64,000 bases of DNA. It comes from Yponomeuta sedellus. Its lineage: Eukaryota > Arthropoda > Insecta > Lepidoptera > Yponomeutidae. The DNA is taken from contig OW203721.1 of the NCBI GenBank assembly GCA_934045075.1, positions 15,718,678 through 15,782,677 of the forward strand. Reading direction: 5' to 3'. Position numbers and translations under genes: made by a program. This document shows positions 26,648 through 38,900 of this stretch, in pieces (position 1 is the stretch's first letter; every line of letters starts with the position of its first letter). The notes below the pieces were generated by a model. It was not told the DNA's origin and did no database searches. It was given only the letters and a program-made list of their open reading frames with translations.

Positions 26648-26703
26648 AAAAAAACTGTTGAAATCCTGGAAGGACCCCTTTCCAGGATTTCAACAGTTTT
26701 TTT
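26648..26703. repeat. Perfect 24-bp-arm hairpin
   Basis: Arms AAAACTGTTGAAATCCTGG and complement, perfectly matched over 24 bp with an 8-nt loop. It could be a minimal snap-back insertion; the stem is short and too perfect for a typical microRNA precursor. Confidence 0.85.
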
Positions 26704-27618
26704 GGCACCTGGCGGATAGCTTATGGTGGAACGCCTTGTGGTATTTATACAAATTAATACCTAACACATGAATTAATAGACAACGTTAATTCACGCGATT
26801 AAAACGTTGCCTCGAGTGCCTGATGAGCGAATCCTGGATTATTTCTCATGGCATCCCTGGCCCTTGAAAGCATATGGTCTCTTCACACTAAATTATAATG
26901 AATGTATGCAGTAACTCGATATTCTGGGATGGACTTGGACAATTCTGGATACGGCACGGTCCACTCGGCTCTTCGTGGTCTATCTACGCCACCATTAGGC
27001 CGACGGCTCCGGCGGGCTTACTCCGCGCTGACAATGCGCGCCTACTCGGCAAGTCGTGCATATTTTAACAGCAAAGTTTCGCAGCCTTCATTGGGTAAAC
27101 CGCGTCCCCGTTCGTGATGTCAACTGGCTGGCGTTGAGCAATGAAAACCTGATTTCCTTACAAATAATCTGATCGAATTTTCTCAGCAAGAACATAGTGC
27201 GTAGACGCATATTCCGTTTGTTTGGTCCAACATCCCGCATCCGTGTTACGTAAAGTAATCTTGCGCCAGACGCGTCGCCGTCACCTATGCAAACACGCGG
27301 ACACGCAAGTTACACTACGCTGCGGCTGCCGGACAGGTGCCGAAACACCCGCACTCGCTAACCGTCTGGGAGCGGCGCGATCAACACATTATCGAACTAC
27401 ACATTAGAAAGTCATTGTGAAAAATACAAGTTTGCTGTGTGTGAGTTAACTATGTAAGTAACTTGCAAAACGCTCATATTGAAACAAAAGAATGTAGGTA
27501 TGTACAGAAATAAAAATCCGACTCGATGACCTCGACTTGTTTACTGTTACGCGCAAAACTGTTGTGTGTAATGGGTGTCTTCACCCGGTGCGCAAGGGAG
27601 TGTAGTGGAGGTACTCAC

Positions 27619-27990
27619 ACGGCTATCCTGGGAGTCATGGCGTCGCGGCCGGGACTGCGGCGGCGGCTGCAACAAGCGGCACGGTCAGAACAAGCACTCA
27701 CGCGCCTCTCTCCGACGGGTTGCGAAACGATAAGCTCAGCCGGCACGAGGAAGCATCACATTCTAATGTGCAACGTCTCCTAATGTCAGAGAGCGTTTAA
27801 ATGCCAGTACCAGCGACCTTTCGGTTTTGAACTGCGTTGCGCAAGCTCGGGAGAGGTGCGTGCTAGCGGGTAGGGGCGAGGGGCTGGGCTGGGGACGCAC
27901 ACACGGGCACTCGCGGCCTCTCGAAGACTAACGTCGGCGCGGCGCGCGCGCCTCTTACTTATAGCCGCGCGCACGCCGGGGGCAGGGCCG
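27619..27990 (-). promoter_or_regulatory. Candidate promoter and first exon of an unidentified minus-strand gene
   Basis: In a GC-rich island, CTATAAG (27958-27964, minus) is followed about 31-34 nt downstream by the initiator-like TTAGTC (27926-27931). After about 290 nt, an ATG at 27636-27638 in the context GACGCCATGA opens a frame of six codons (MTPRIA) that ends at a GTGAGT donor (27613-27618). Two short upstream frames occur near 27760. No downstream exon could be matched, so the gene is unknown and the reading may be wrong. Confidence 0.28.
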
Positions 27991-28779
27991 CCTCCGTGGT
28001 CACCCCGCGGACCTGCGGCTGCGAGCTGGGGCTGGTCGCACGGGCATCTCTGGCCTCAGGAATCAATATCACTGCGGCATCGAAATCACTTCGTATCATA
28101 TTATGTGCATTATACCAGCCTTAGATACCGTCGTCGCGAATAACTCTAAATGCATTATAATGACACAAAAAAATATATTTTTTATTATGCTAATGCATAA
28201 TAAAAATGTAAATTACTCATTCGTTCAATTTACATGTTGCTAAACGGTAACAAGTTCATTACCTATGTAGGTATTCAAGGACAGATGTAATCTTTAATGC
28301 AATTCAATTAAAAAAAAACTAAGGTCATTTCAAAATAGGGTCGTAGTTATTCCCCACTTCTATGTTTTCGGAGTATTTTTTACATTATTATTATAAAAAA
28401 AGTATTATAAAAAGAGTCCAGTAAGAATAAAAAAACACACATTCCAAAAGAATCACTTTATTTACAACGTCTAGTTGCGAATGTTGCGACAAATACACAA
28501 ATGAAAAGTGTCTAGGGATCAAATATGTTTTAGAGTATCGCCGCAATTGAGGGTTATTTATTATTTTAACGTTTCTGTGTCATTCCTGATTATTTTTAGT
28601 TTTTTTTTAGAATTCAATGTTTGAATACAGAATTTTCCTTTAATTTTGATTAAAAATATTTTTTGTCAATCAGGATTCCTGTCAGGATCAGGAAAGAAAC
28701 GTTTACCTACGTAAACCATTACAATTTCTGCATCGGATCATCATTCGTTTGACTCGAGAAGATGTAAGTTCAGAGCCAT

Positions 28780-29440
28780 CGGCATGTTGTAAGCCGGTTT
28801 CCGGCAACGTATCGTGGCACTACTAAGAGAGTCATAAGCCACCTCTGAACACGCTATCGTATCACGGGCAGCATGGCCGACCGACATGGAAAACGACTTC
28901 GCATCACCATCAAAAATACTGCTGGACGGAATCGTACTATGCCCGCAACGATGTTGGTTATGAGTCTCCACAGTTTTTTAGGATTGCCGGTAAGCGACCA
29001 AACCATCCGAAATCGCTTGGGTGAAGTGGATCTGCGTTCCGAAAGACCGCCGAGAGTTCCACCTTTTGCACCCCGCAATTGTAGGGCCCGTTTACAATGT
29101 GCTCGCGAACATAGAAATTGGTAGAAAGAGGCCTGAGACGACACGTTGTGTTTGCTTGATGAATCTCGTCGTCGTACCGAGATTGGAGGACCTCTGGACT
29201 TCATAAAATGTTTGAAATTGTCAGGAAATTCATTCATATGTAGGGGGAACAATAATGGCAACAATAACTCTGAATTATGCGGAGAGGATTGTTTCGACAA
29301 TGTACGTTCACATAGCAAGAGTCGTAACACGCACTCTTGACGATGCTCGAATCAACGTTCTGCCATGGCCTGCTCAATCCCCAGACCTCAAACGAATTGA
29401 GCCCGCATGGGTTACTCTGGCCTTTGCATCAATGAGATGA
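28780..29440 (+). pseudogene. Decayed Tc1-like transposase
   Basis: In shifting plus-strand frames: LPVSDQTIRNRLGEVDLRSE and APRNCRARLQCAREHRNW (the helix-turn-helix and linker of Tc1-type transposases), a degraded DES segment (LLDESRR), then ARVVTRTLDDARINVLPWPA and QSPDLKRIEPAW, where the usual N-P-I-E-x-x-W has become K-R-I-E-P-A-W. Frameshifts and stops show it is dead. No inverted termini were found. Confidence 0.85.
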
Positions 29441-29449
29441 CATCATTTA

Positions 29450-32400
29450 CACCTTCTATCAGTAGATGGGTGAAGGGACCACTCAGACGCTGCAGTAGCA
29501 TTGTTTTAGATGGTAGGCTTGCCTAACACCTATATAATCCTGACAGCTTGGTCGGCCTATGCCACAGAAAGACTAATCAGTACGCATACACATATAGAAT
29601 ATGCATAAACGCATACACATGGGATAATAATATGCCGTGCATATACAACAATGATAATTATATGGCAATTTTTTCAAAGTTTTGTCAACGTCCAAGGACG
29701 AAAGAAAGTTTATCATGGTGATACAAAGTCCATGGGGCCATCGAGACTTAACAATAAGTTTAAAAAAAAAATACTATATCGTCCCATTTAGTTGACGGCA
29801 TTGGCATAGGTTAATTTCCCAAAATTTGTAAAATTTGCTTAATTGTTACGATATTTAGAGATAAGTTAGCATATACGATAACTATGAAGCCAGTCTGGAA
29901 GACTAGATTTGGTTAATATTAATTGGGTAAATTTATAACTAAAAATGTGCTTGATCCCTAGACACTGTTTATGGATGTATAATCGAAATTATTTTATATT
30001 ATTACAGCAGCATTGGTTATATCAAAAACCAATTTCGTCTTTACTATGAACTACGAATCTAACTTACACATTTATAAAAAAAATACAACAATTATATCAC
30101 AATACACTTAGATCAAACGAATTGGGTATTATCAATAAAAATTGGGCTAAATATTTACAGATTTGGTTATAATAGGTACAGTAGGAATAGTGCACTTTAG
30201 TTTCATATCAGAGTATAAAAAATACAAATTACGCTTCATTAATTTATCAAGTACTCTTAAGGTGTTTTAGAATTTCCATGCGATAAAATATACAAAGCAG
30301 AAAAATTCTATAGCAGCTAAATATTTATGCAGCAAACAACCTCAAAAATTATTTCAATCTTGACCAGTGGTGTCTCGGCATATTCATACATAGTCTAGAT
30401 ACCACGGAAAACAGAGGAACCTTTTTACATGACTACGATTCAACTTTTTGTGCACAGTTTTTGAGTAAAATATAAATAATTATTTGTCCGCAAAAATTGT
30501 GTTACATTTAATTCCTCACTCTTCAATAATAATTGATAGTAATAATATTGATACTATTCTATAATAATAGAGTAAAGTTCCGTGTCAAACAACAATATAT
30601 AAAAACAATGTTTCCGGTTCAATATTCTTCCATATAAGTAGAGGAAACTGCGACACAATCTACGTACAAATAATACCTAACAAATTATAGAGTAGAATTA
30701 AAAAATAATAAGTATAAACACAGTTAAACAAGAAGTGGAACCGGACAAGTACTGGCCTCTCGCTCATAATATTGCCGTCATTATTTTTTTGGGAGCAGGA
30801 CGCCAAATTTGTTTACTTAATTCTGCTTTATGTACGGCATCAATATGTCTCTGAAAGAATTAATATTGAAGGGATTGATTTATGTCTATAAATGATTATC
30901 ACTTATTTCACCTAATGAGAAAAAAACTGTTCAGGTGCTATTATTTTCTACACTGTAGAATCATCAGGTTGCGTATCGTACAAGACAGTAAGACGGATAT
31001 ATAGATAACTGCAATTAAATAAACAAACCAAGTAAATTAAAATCTGTAGCATTTTCATTCATTACATTCACCGCAATATTAATAGCTTAAATATTGTTTA
31101 TGTCGTTATTTCGGAAGCCATTTTAACTATCACTAATTCGTAGCAATATTATATATATTGTACAATGTAATTTTTTTATTATAATCAAATCGAGAATAAT
31201 CCAAGACACAGTGAAAAATATTTTTCAGGTTTCATAAAGGCACTAGCTCTAAAAACGTGAACTTTAAGTATTATTTATTTATTGCTTCGTATGTAGATAT
31301 GAAATGCAAGAACAATACTTAATCTATCTACTACAGAAATTGCTGAAAACTGCTTATTTACTATATTATTTAAAAAAAATATGAATAAGTACATATTTTT
31401 GTTAGATATAAGGTAATTATATTTTGTAGTCAATATTAGCAGATTATGCCTATACAAGCCAGCGTTAATGTAATTTAATGAACACTTAAAATACAATTAA
31501 CAAAGGCAAATGCACTATCGCATATTTCAAAATCAACGGGCATAATTTGTAATTTAGTACCTGTTCCAGTTAAATTCACAGGAATGTCGACTTTTTAAAT
31601 GTTAGTCGATATTGTGCAATTGTCATTCGTGTAGCAAATACAACATCACCTTACTAATATGCTAACTTACAGTATTGTGTAGAGCGTTAGCGTAATCCAG
31701 CGGCCTGTTTTATTAATCTATAATTCATGGTTGATCATGACAACTCGATTTTCATTGCCAAGTCGATTAAACCACAGATAAAAAAGCAGGCAATGTACAT
31801 AGAATTTTCATAATAAACTACGAATTGTAGTTTTACGAAACCGGGCCCTAGCGTATTTATTCATTTCATTTTTGGTTTTTCAAGAGGAATTCCTACTCTT
31901 TAAAATGTTAAATAAGAACACAAAGCAATATACCTAATTATTAGCATTATTTATATGAAACTACTACCTTATGATTCTAAAAATATGTCATTAAAAATAG
32001 TCAAGGGTGGTGCGTTTTATAATAATATATGCTTTTACTTAAGAGCTTATCATCACAACTCAATTTATTATCCCCATTACCGAAGGACAATTTTTTTAAC
32101 ACGCATTTATTGGCTTCACTTGTATATAACATATAACTGACAAACTAAATCACACATAAGAAATGGTATAAATGTTATTAATATTTGCAATTATTTAATT
32201 TTTACTGTAGTCAAGTAAAATACAATTTATTGCGGGGCGCCAACCACAGGATACTTGTTAATGAAGAAATGTACTGTCCAAATTTTAAAATACAAGCGTA
32301 GATATATAGGCACTATATCCGAATTCTCCGGGAAATTGATATATTTTTCTTTCGCTAAAAACGTTATTAGGACTGTATTGTTACCAAAGAATAGCTTTTC

Positions 32401-32580
32401 AGTTTCATTTATTTAGATTAAGTACTTCTAGGATTCTAGTGACTTTTGTATAAGTAGTAGGCCCCTTTATTGCTAACGAATTCCATATCACCCTATAGAG
32501 TAAAGACTCGCTGAGTTTCAAAAAAATGTGATGGAACTTCTAATGCTTTTGTCACAATAAAATAAAATAGCTAGGTAAAC
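29450..32580. other. AT-rich non-coding stretch, no gene recognised
   Basis: At about 29465 the text TAGATGGGTGAAGGGACCA matches 49937-49955, marking another dispersed repeat. Otherwise very AT-rich with nothing recognisable. Confidence 0.4.
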
Positions 32581-32585
32581 TACTT

Positions 32586-32802
32586 TTATGCTACACCTGG
32601 TAATAAAGTGGCTTTTCCGCACGCTGCGCGTACGGAAAAAGCCGCTTTCTGGCGAAGTGTAGACATAAAAAGATGTACACAACACGGGAGGTAATAAAGA
32701 AAGCTCTCGATCGCATATTTACGTCCCTCGCTTGCAGCTCGGGCCGCAAACTTCTGCGATCTCGGCCTTTCTTTGTATTACCACCCTAGTTGTGTAATGT
32801 AC
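32586..32802. repeat. Two adjacent imperfect hairpins
   Basis: Stem 1 (32586-32670) pairs GTGGCTTTTCCG with CGGAAAAAGCC, and a TACACC-type arm with GTGTAG. Stem 2 (32674-32802) pairs GTACACAACACGGGAGG with CCACCCTAGTTGTGTAATGTAC, and TCGATCGCA with TGCGATCTC. Both have GC-rich loops in AT-rich surroundings and look like fold-back MITEs. Confidence 0.65.
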
Positions 32803-34246
32803 TATTACCCGTTACTACTTCTTAATAGTTTTACAAGTATCTCGAGAAAATTACAACCAACCTTCTCCGTGAAATTTAGTTTCAAATGGATGGTGGAGTG
32901 TGAAGATAACATAAAAGATGGAAACATCGGTCTTTGCAAACAACATAATTATAAATTTTCTTTACATACTCGTAGGATCAAAAATGTATTTACTGTGACG
33001 TTAGCATGGCTTGATAAGTATTTCTTGAGCCGAACTACTACCACGAAAACTACTGTTAACATTTTCTGAAAAACTTTTTGAAGAAAGTGTCAAGAGATCG
33101 AACTAAACTGGCCGTCGGACTCGTTTGCTTTAATCATCTGTGAGATTGTCCCTTGTGCTCCAGGAGTAGCAACATGGAGAAAGATGCGAATACCTTATAC
33201 AATGGAAGTTATACAACACAACTTACCTATGTAGCAATAGAAGTCTCCAATAAAGTTATACACGTTTGTATCATAAACCGAAGCTACAAACACGCTATAA
33301 TAATTATCTTTTGTACAACGCCCATGCTAATCAAATTTCCAAGTTACGTCCCAATGTAAAAAGGACTTTGCATCATGCGCAAAATAATACTACATTTTGT
33401 CGGACTTCATGCAAGAAATATTCTTATATTCACCCCCATTGAGCGCCTCTGTTGGTGACGGGTGCCCCTGATACTTAACTGCTACTGGTACCCGTATTCA
33501 AACATATCAAAATTTCGTAGAAGGGTGGTTACAGCTCACTAAATGTAACTTTATGGCTTCTGATGTTTCGCTACAATATATAATAAAAAAGGCACGTTCA
33601 TCTCTCGTAGTCCACATCCCACTACACACAGTTAAACAACGTACTCAACAAAATAAAAAAGGGCAAAAAATAGAGTCGAGCAACCAGCTTATTTTGTAGA
33701 TAGATAAAGAACACTTTTTTGCACAGCCAGAAAAAAAGAATTACAATTATAATGACAATAATGAATAATTATGTACCGCCAATGAAACCTGCAATTGCAG
33801 CTCTCTGACTCCATCGCCTGTCACAAACGTTTGACTAGAGATACCAGTCTACAGGCTACTAAACTGTAAGCTGTCAGAGTATGATGATAAACTTAAAAGT
33901 ACCAACAGTCATACCACGAAGATCCATATCTCCTACTGCTAACATCTGTCGTTTGCCCAAAAACAGCAGACTGCTGTTAACATTATATTTACAACTTAGT
34001 TATGTTAGTTGCTTAATATCGCTTTTCGTATTTAAAATGAGCATATTACATCGCCACCGACTCGAAATAAATTATCAACACAACTATTATTAGTAAGCCG
34101 AGGAAGTGAAATGTAAAAGACTTAACAGGACAGTGCACTTTATTGACGGGCTTCACATACGAGCTGTATACCTCGATATGGGTATTCGTGCTAGGGGCGT
34201 TCGCGTCGACTTTCCGGCGCTCTGATTCTTAAAATAAAGTTGTCTT

Positions 34247-34510
34247 CTAGTGAGGAGGAGTAACACCGGGAAGTTGTTCGCTAACTTGATTTGACACTTG
34301 AGACGCTACGGGCACCATGAGTTCGTTCGAGAAAATTATTGGTGCACCTGCGACTTTATTTGTAAGAATGACATTAGCTATGAGATCTGATGCTCGCAGC
34401 AAGTACACCCGATATTGACGAATCTTGTTGGGTTTATCAAACAACTGCTTGACTCCCTGGATTTTTTTTCCGAAATTGTATATTGTTTCGACACATTCAC
34501 ATTTTCGAAC
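34247..34510 (-). other. Open frame of unknown identity, possible exon or pseudogene
   Basis: An 87-codon minus-strand frame, open from just after a stop at 34511, without an ATG. It reads LFDKPNKIRQYRVYLLRASD, then LTNKVAGAPIIFSNELMVPV, and ends TPPH plus stop. The composition looks protein-like, but I recognise no family. A weak acceptor could lie near 34510. It may be a terminal exon, a domesticated fragment or chance. Confidence 0.2.
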
Positions 34511-34737
34511 TTACTAAATTGTGAATAAAAACAAAGTACATATTAAATCCCAGCTACCAAAGTTACCACAGTGCATTATTGCTAACTCTATTACTTAAGA
34601 TCCAAGGGCCAATTTGGCATGCTATCGTTTAGTAATCCAAAGAGACAAAAATAGCCGATGTCGTTATAATAACCCCAGTCAGACTACAAAGGTATATGCG
34701 GACGTTATCGTTCGTGAGTGTCGTCCCGCACATCTGT

Positions 34738-35022
34738 GTGCTTAGTGCGAGTTTGACAGATCCAATCGAATAACTTTACTACCGCGTTAATCGAGCATTG
34801 AGTAGTGAGTATGAGTAAGTTAACCGTTCGAACTGGCACAACGCTGTCACAGTACAACTCGCACTCGCGTTTATTCGTGTTTTGGCTGGTAAACGTGTTC
34901 ACTTCTCAACGTAAACCATTACAACTCCCACTCAGCAATTTTAATTTCCATACTTATGAGTTTATGAGAAATATGAGTTTACGTTAACGCGATCGAGTAG
35001 TTAAAAAACTCGCACTAAGCAC
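34738..35022. mobile_element. MITE with GTGCTTAGTGCGAGTTT termini
   Basis: GTGCTTAGTGCGAGTTT at the left and its complement at the right. Inner parts (CGCGTTAA / TTAACGCG and the GAGTA.T segments) also pair loosely. About 285 bp, no ORF; a fold-back type I recognise as common in Lepidoptera. Confidence 0.7.
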
Positions 35023-35802
35023 TCTGCTCCTTTGCGGACGATTCGCCCGTCTTGCGTGGTGCACCACTCTACGCGCTTACACCACGAATCCTTCGCAGCG
35101 GGCCGGACGCGCCACCCTCTGCAGCCGAAACGCGCCAACACTAGGCTATGCACGTTAACGCGATATCAAACGATTCACTGATGAAAACGCAGTGGAGTAA
35201 ACTTTAATATTGTCTTTCATTCCTTGTTAACATGGCAGTGTCAAAAGCGGTACGCATGGAACGACCGAATCTATTTTATTAATCCTAAATGGAAGATGTT
35301 GAATGAACCGGGCAAATATTGTTCACTAATGAGTGAATGAATAAGAGAAATGAACGAATAATTACGAGTGATCGTTCATTGCAGCCTTAGAGGCCATCAA
35401 ATTAACCTGTCAAGATTTCGTACAGCGCGCAAGCGACTTGTGTCCAGCACAAATTATGAATACCTCTGCCATTACGTAAAACGTAGCAGGTTAACTTGAT
35501 AACCTCTGAACCAATTTAGGGTTCATATTAATAAAAACCCTCTCACATTTAAAATCAATCCTGGGTAAGCCAGCCAAGATATGTTTTATTACAACACCAT
35601 ATTGTTAGCGCGTTGAAGATTTCACAGAACAGCATCATGAGAGCGCACTTATTCCGGCTGTGTCGTTTAGAAAAGAACTGCGCACCCAAGATCAATCCCA
35701 GCGGTAACAGCGATTTATCAATACAGGCCTAGGTGAGTAGTGCAGGCGTGCCGTGAGACCCAGGCTCTAGACCCAGGTGGGTCGCGGCGGCAAGCGGCGC
35801 TG

Positions 35803-35919
35803 TTATGGGCGGCGCAGCAGCGGGGTCTCCTCGCCGCTGACCCACCGCTCGTCGGGTCGCTCGTCCGCGTGCCCGCGCTGGCTGCAGTTGTTCGTGCAGC
35901 ATGAGCCCAGCTGACCAGC
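35803..35919 (-). CDS. Atg9: Atg9 exon 15 and stop codon (residues 722-759)
   Basis: After a GTTCCAG acceptor the frame gives 38 codons ending ERWVSGEETPLLRRP and TAA. It is phase-compatible with exon 14, and the composition suits the variable ATG9 tail. There is no strong family motif, so this terminal exon is less sure than the core. Confidence 0.7.
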   Translation of the reverse strand, partial: AGQLGSCCTNNCSQRGHADERPDERWVSGEETPLLRRP

Positions 35920-38900
35920 CTGGAACGAACGCTTCGCTATACGTCAGGTCGAAAAGGGGAACTTGCCTCAATCCCAGATTTAAGTGGCGTTGATTTTTAA
36001 AACATAAAGAACTCAGACCAAACGTTAGGGACCTCCCATAGGGATTCCGAATTTTTTCACTAGTACCACATGTTATTTGAAACATTTATTGCATTAATAA
36101 CATATCTTATCCCGAAGGCTTACTTTTAACCTGAGATAATTCTAGCACACGTATGGTTCGACTATGTGCGATAGATGCTAGTTGTAAAAGTGCAGCGCAA
36201 TGTTGGATACTATGTCCCTATTCTCGTCAGCGGGGCCACATCCACTAATCACGTTGTGGCTACTCAATTCTTTTTGAGGCATGTATAGTGAAAGTACCTT
36301 TGATGCAGATCGTTAAGGTGCAACTAAAGGTGCTAAGAGGACCAAAAAGGAGGGCTATCTATGAAACATACCTGCGACAGATGCAGGTCATACAGATGGA
36401 GGGTGCTGACGGACATGTCCCTATTCTCGTCAGCAGGCTCGGCTTCAGCCGTAGCAGGCGCGCCCATCATGCTGGCACTGAGCGCGCTACCTACACCAGC
36501 CAGCCCCGATAGCCGCGACTTGGCGCCGCTCGACGCGCCGTCCTCCTCATCGCTTGTCTCGTCCATGTCCTGCGAAGAGTAACACCATTATGTACCTCGA
36601 TTCTCGTAGGGGACAAGTATAATGACAGATTCACGTCACGTGTTTTCATGTCATTGGCGCCTAGGAGGTTTATTACACGTAGACGAAGATTGGGCGCGTT
36701 CGTGTAGTTGACAAAGTAATTCAATGCAATGTAATTGAAGCCCTTAAACGGCCCTTAGGCCGGCCTTGACTTCCATGTCTGTCTTGCGGCACCCAATCGG
36801 TAGCGAGTCTCGCCCATTCCAAGTGCATTCGACTGACATGACCTGGTCGACTTTAATTTAGCTATCTGGACGCCCACGTCCATTATTTAGGTTTTTCCGC
36901 GTATGTGCGTGTTTCGGGCACGGTCCTGACGCATAAAATACTGCACTTCTTTGCTCTCTCACAAACCTTTAACCTTAGGAGAGACCGACCAAAATAAACT
37001 ATGACGACGAGTTTCCGCTTTAACGAAATCGGAAGATTGCACTTTGAATTATTTTCGAAGCTTACTTAAAAATTGGTAAATATTTTTTTTACATAATCAT
37101 AAAGTACACTATTTTTATTTTTAATGCACTAACCCGTGCTAAGGAACAAATTTAAAAACCTATTTAGAGGCTAAAAATTTCACCCATGCCGGGATTCGAA
37201 CCCGCAACCTCTGGCTATCCGTACCAGCGCTCTACCAATTGAGCCAATGGGCGACTCACGGCATCAGTGAAATTTCGAACCTCTTTACAATATTCTCTGT
37301 ATTACGTACAGGCAGCGACATCTGACTTAAGCAAATTGCATTACTTACAGCCCCGACTACCTACTTTGCAGTTAGGTTTAACATCGGAACGATATCACTG
37401 TACCCACATGATTACACTATTTTTATTTTTAATGCACTAACCCGTGCTAAGGAACAAATTTAAAAACCTATTTAGAGGCTAAAAATTTCACCCATGCCGG
37501 GATTCGAACCCGCAACCTCTGGCTATCCGTACCAGCGCTCTACCAATTGAGCCAATGGGCGACTCACGGCATCAGTGAAATTTCGAACCTCTTTACAATA
37601 TTCTCTGTATTACGTACAGGCGTACATGTGGGTACAGTGATATCGTTCCGATGTTAAACCTAACTGCAAAGTAGGTAGTCGGGGCTGTAAGTAATGCAAT
37701 TTGCTTAAGTCAGATGTCGCTGCCTGTACGTAATACAGAGAATATTGTAAAGAGGTTCGAAATTTCACTGATGCCGTGAGTCGCCCATTGGCTCAATTGG
37801 TAGAGCGCTGGTACGGATAGCCAGAGGTTGCGGGTTCGAATCCCGGCATGGGTGAAATTTTTAGCCTCTAAATAGGTTTTTAAATTTGTTCCTTAGCACG
37901 GGTTAGTGCATTAAAAATAAAAATAGTGTAATCATGTGGGTACAGTGATATCGTTCCGATGTTAAACCTAACTGCAAAGTAGGTAGTCGGGGCTGTAAGT
38001 AATGCAATTTGCTTAAGTCAGATGTCGCTGCCTGTACGTAATACAGAGAATATTGTAAAGAGGTTCGAAATTTCACTGATGCCGTGAGTCGCCCATTGGC
38101 TCAATTGGTAGAGCGCTGGTACGGATAGCCAGAGGTTGCGGGTTCGAATCCCGGCATGGGTGAAATTTTTAGCCTCTAAATAGGTTTTTTAAATAATCAT
38201 AAAGTTTTTCTTGTACCTCACGATGGCGGGTGAACCAACCTTGCGGTGATGATATGACTAAGCGTAAAAGAATGAATATAAAATTCAAAATGTGAGAAGA
38301 AGCTGAAAGATAAGATAGATATTCTTTATTGTACACTAGAGCACATATTATAAAACATGTAAAGATACAAAGTACAAGTGGCGGCCTTATTGCTAAAAGC
38401 CATTTCTTCCTGACAACCTTATGACGGAAAGTTGCTGAAGGAAATAAGAGAAAGTCTGTTTCCACTCACAGGTAGTCTGAACGGCGCGCGTTGCTGATAG
38501 AAGGAAAGTACGGCAGGTAGCGGGGTATTGACGCCGAATATACTTTGTTGGATGTAGGAGCCCAGCATCGTTTTGTTCTGTAAAAAATATCCAAAGTTAC
38601 GTCCATGTCACAGCGAAATGCTTAGCTCCACAGTAAAACACCGTAATTCATACACCATACATACATACAGAACCACACGCCTGTATCCGAGAGGGGGAAG
38701 CAGAGACCAGGGACTGCCACTTGCCACGATCATACAACACTTATTAAAAATAGCATACCAATAAATTTATCGAGGATAATCCTTTAATATGTTCTGTGGT
38801 TTTTATTTATTAACTGTAGAATGTTAAAATTTAAGTCTTCGAAGCACCCGAAACGTACGTACATGCAACGACTAATAAATTTCGATGCAGCGAAAGAAAT

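Noticed and set aside
28854..29330. 158-codon minus-strand frame
   Set aside because: Antisense of the decayed Tc1-like transposase, whose motifs are on the plus strand.
35729..36085. 118-codon minus-strand frame
   Set aside because: Overlaps Atg9 exon 15 in another frame and crosses the intron; no family similarity.
37160..38160. Four apparent tRNA genes
   Set aside because: The tRNA-like cores have a mismatched T stem and an irregular anticodon arm and sit inside SINE units, so they are SINE heads, not functional tRNA genes.
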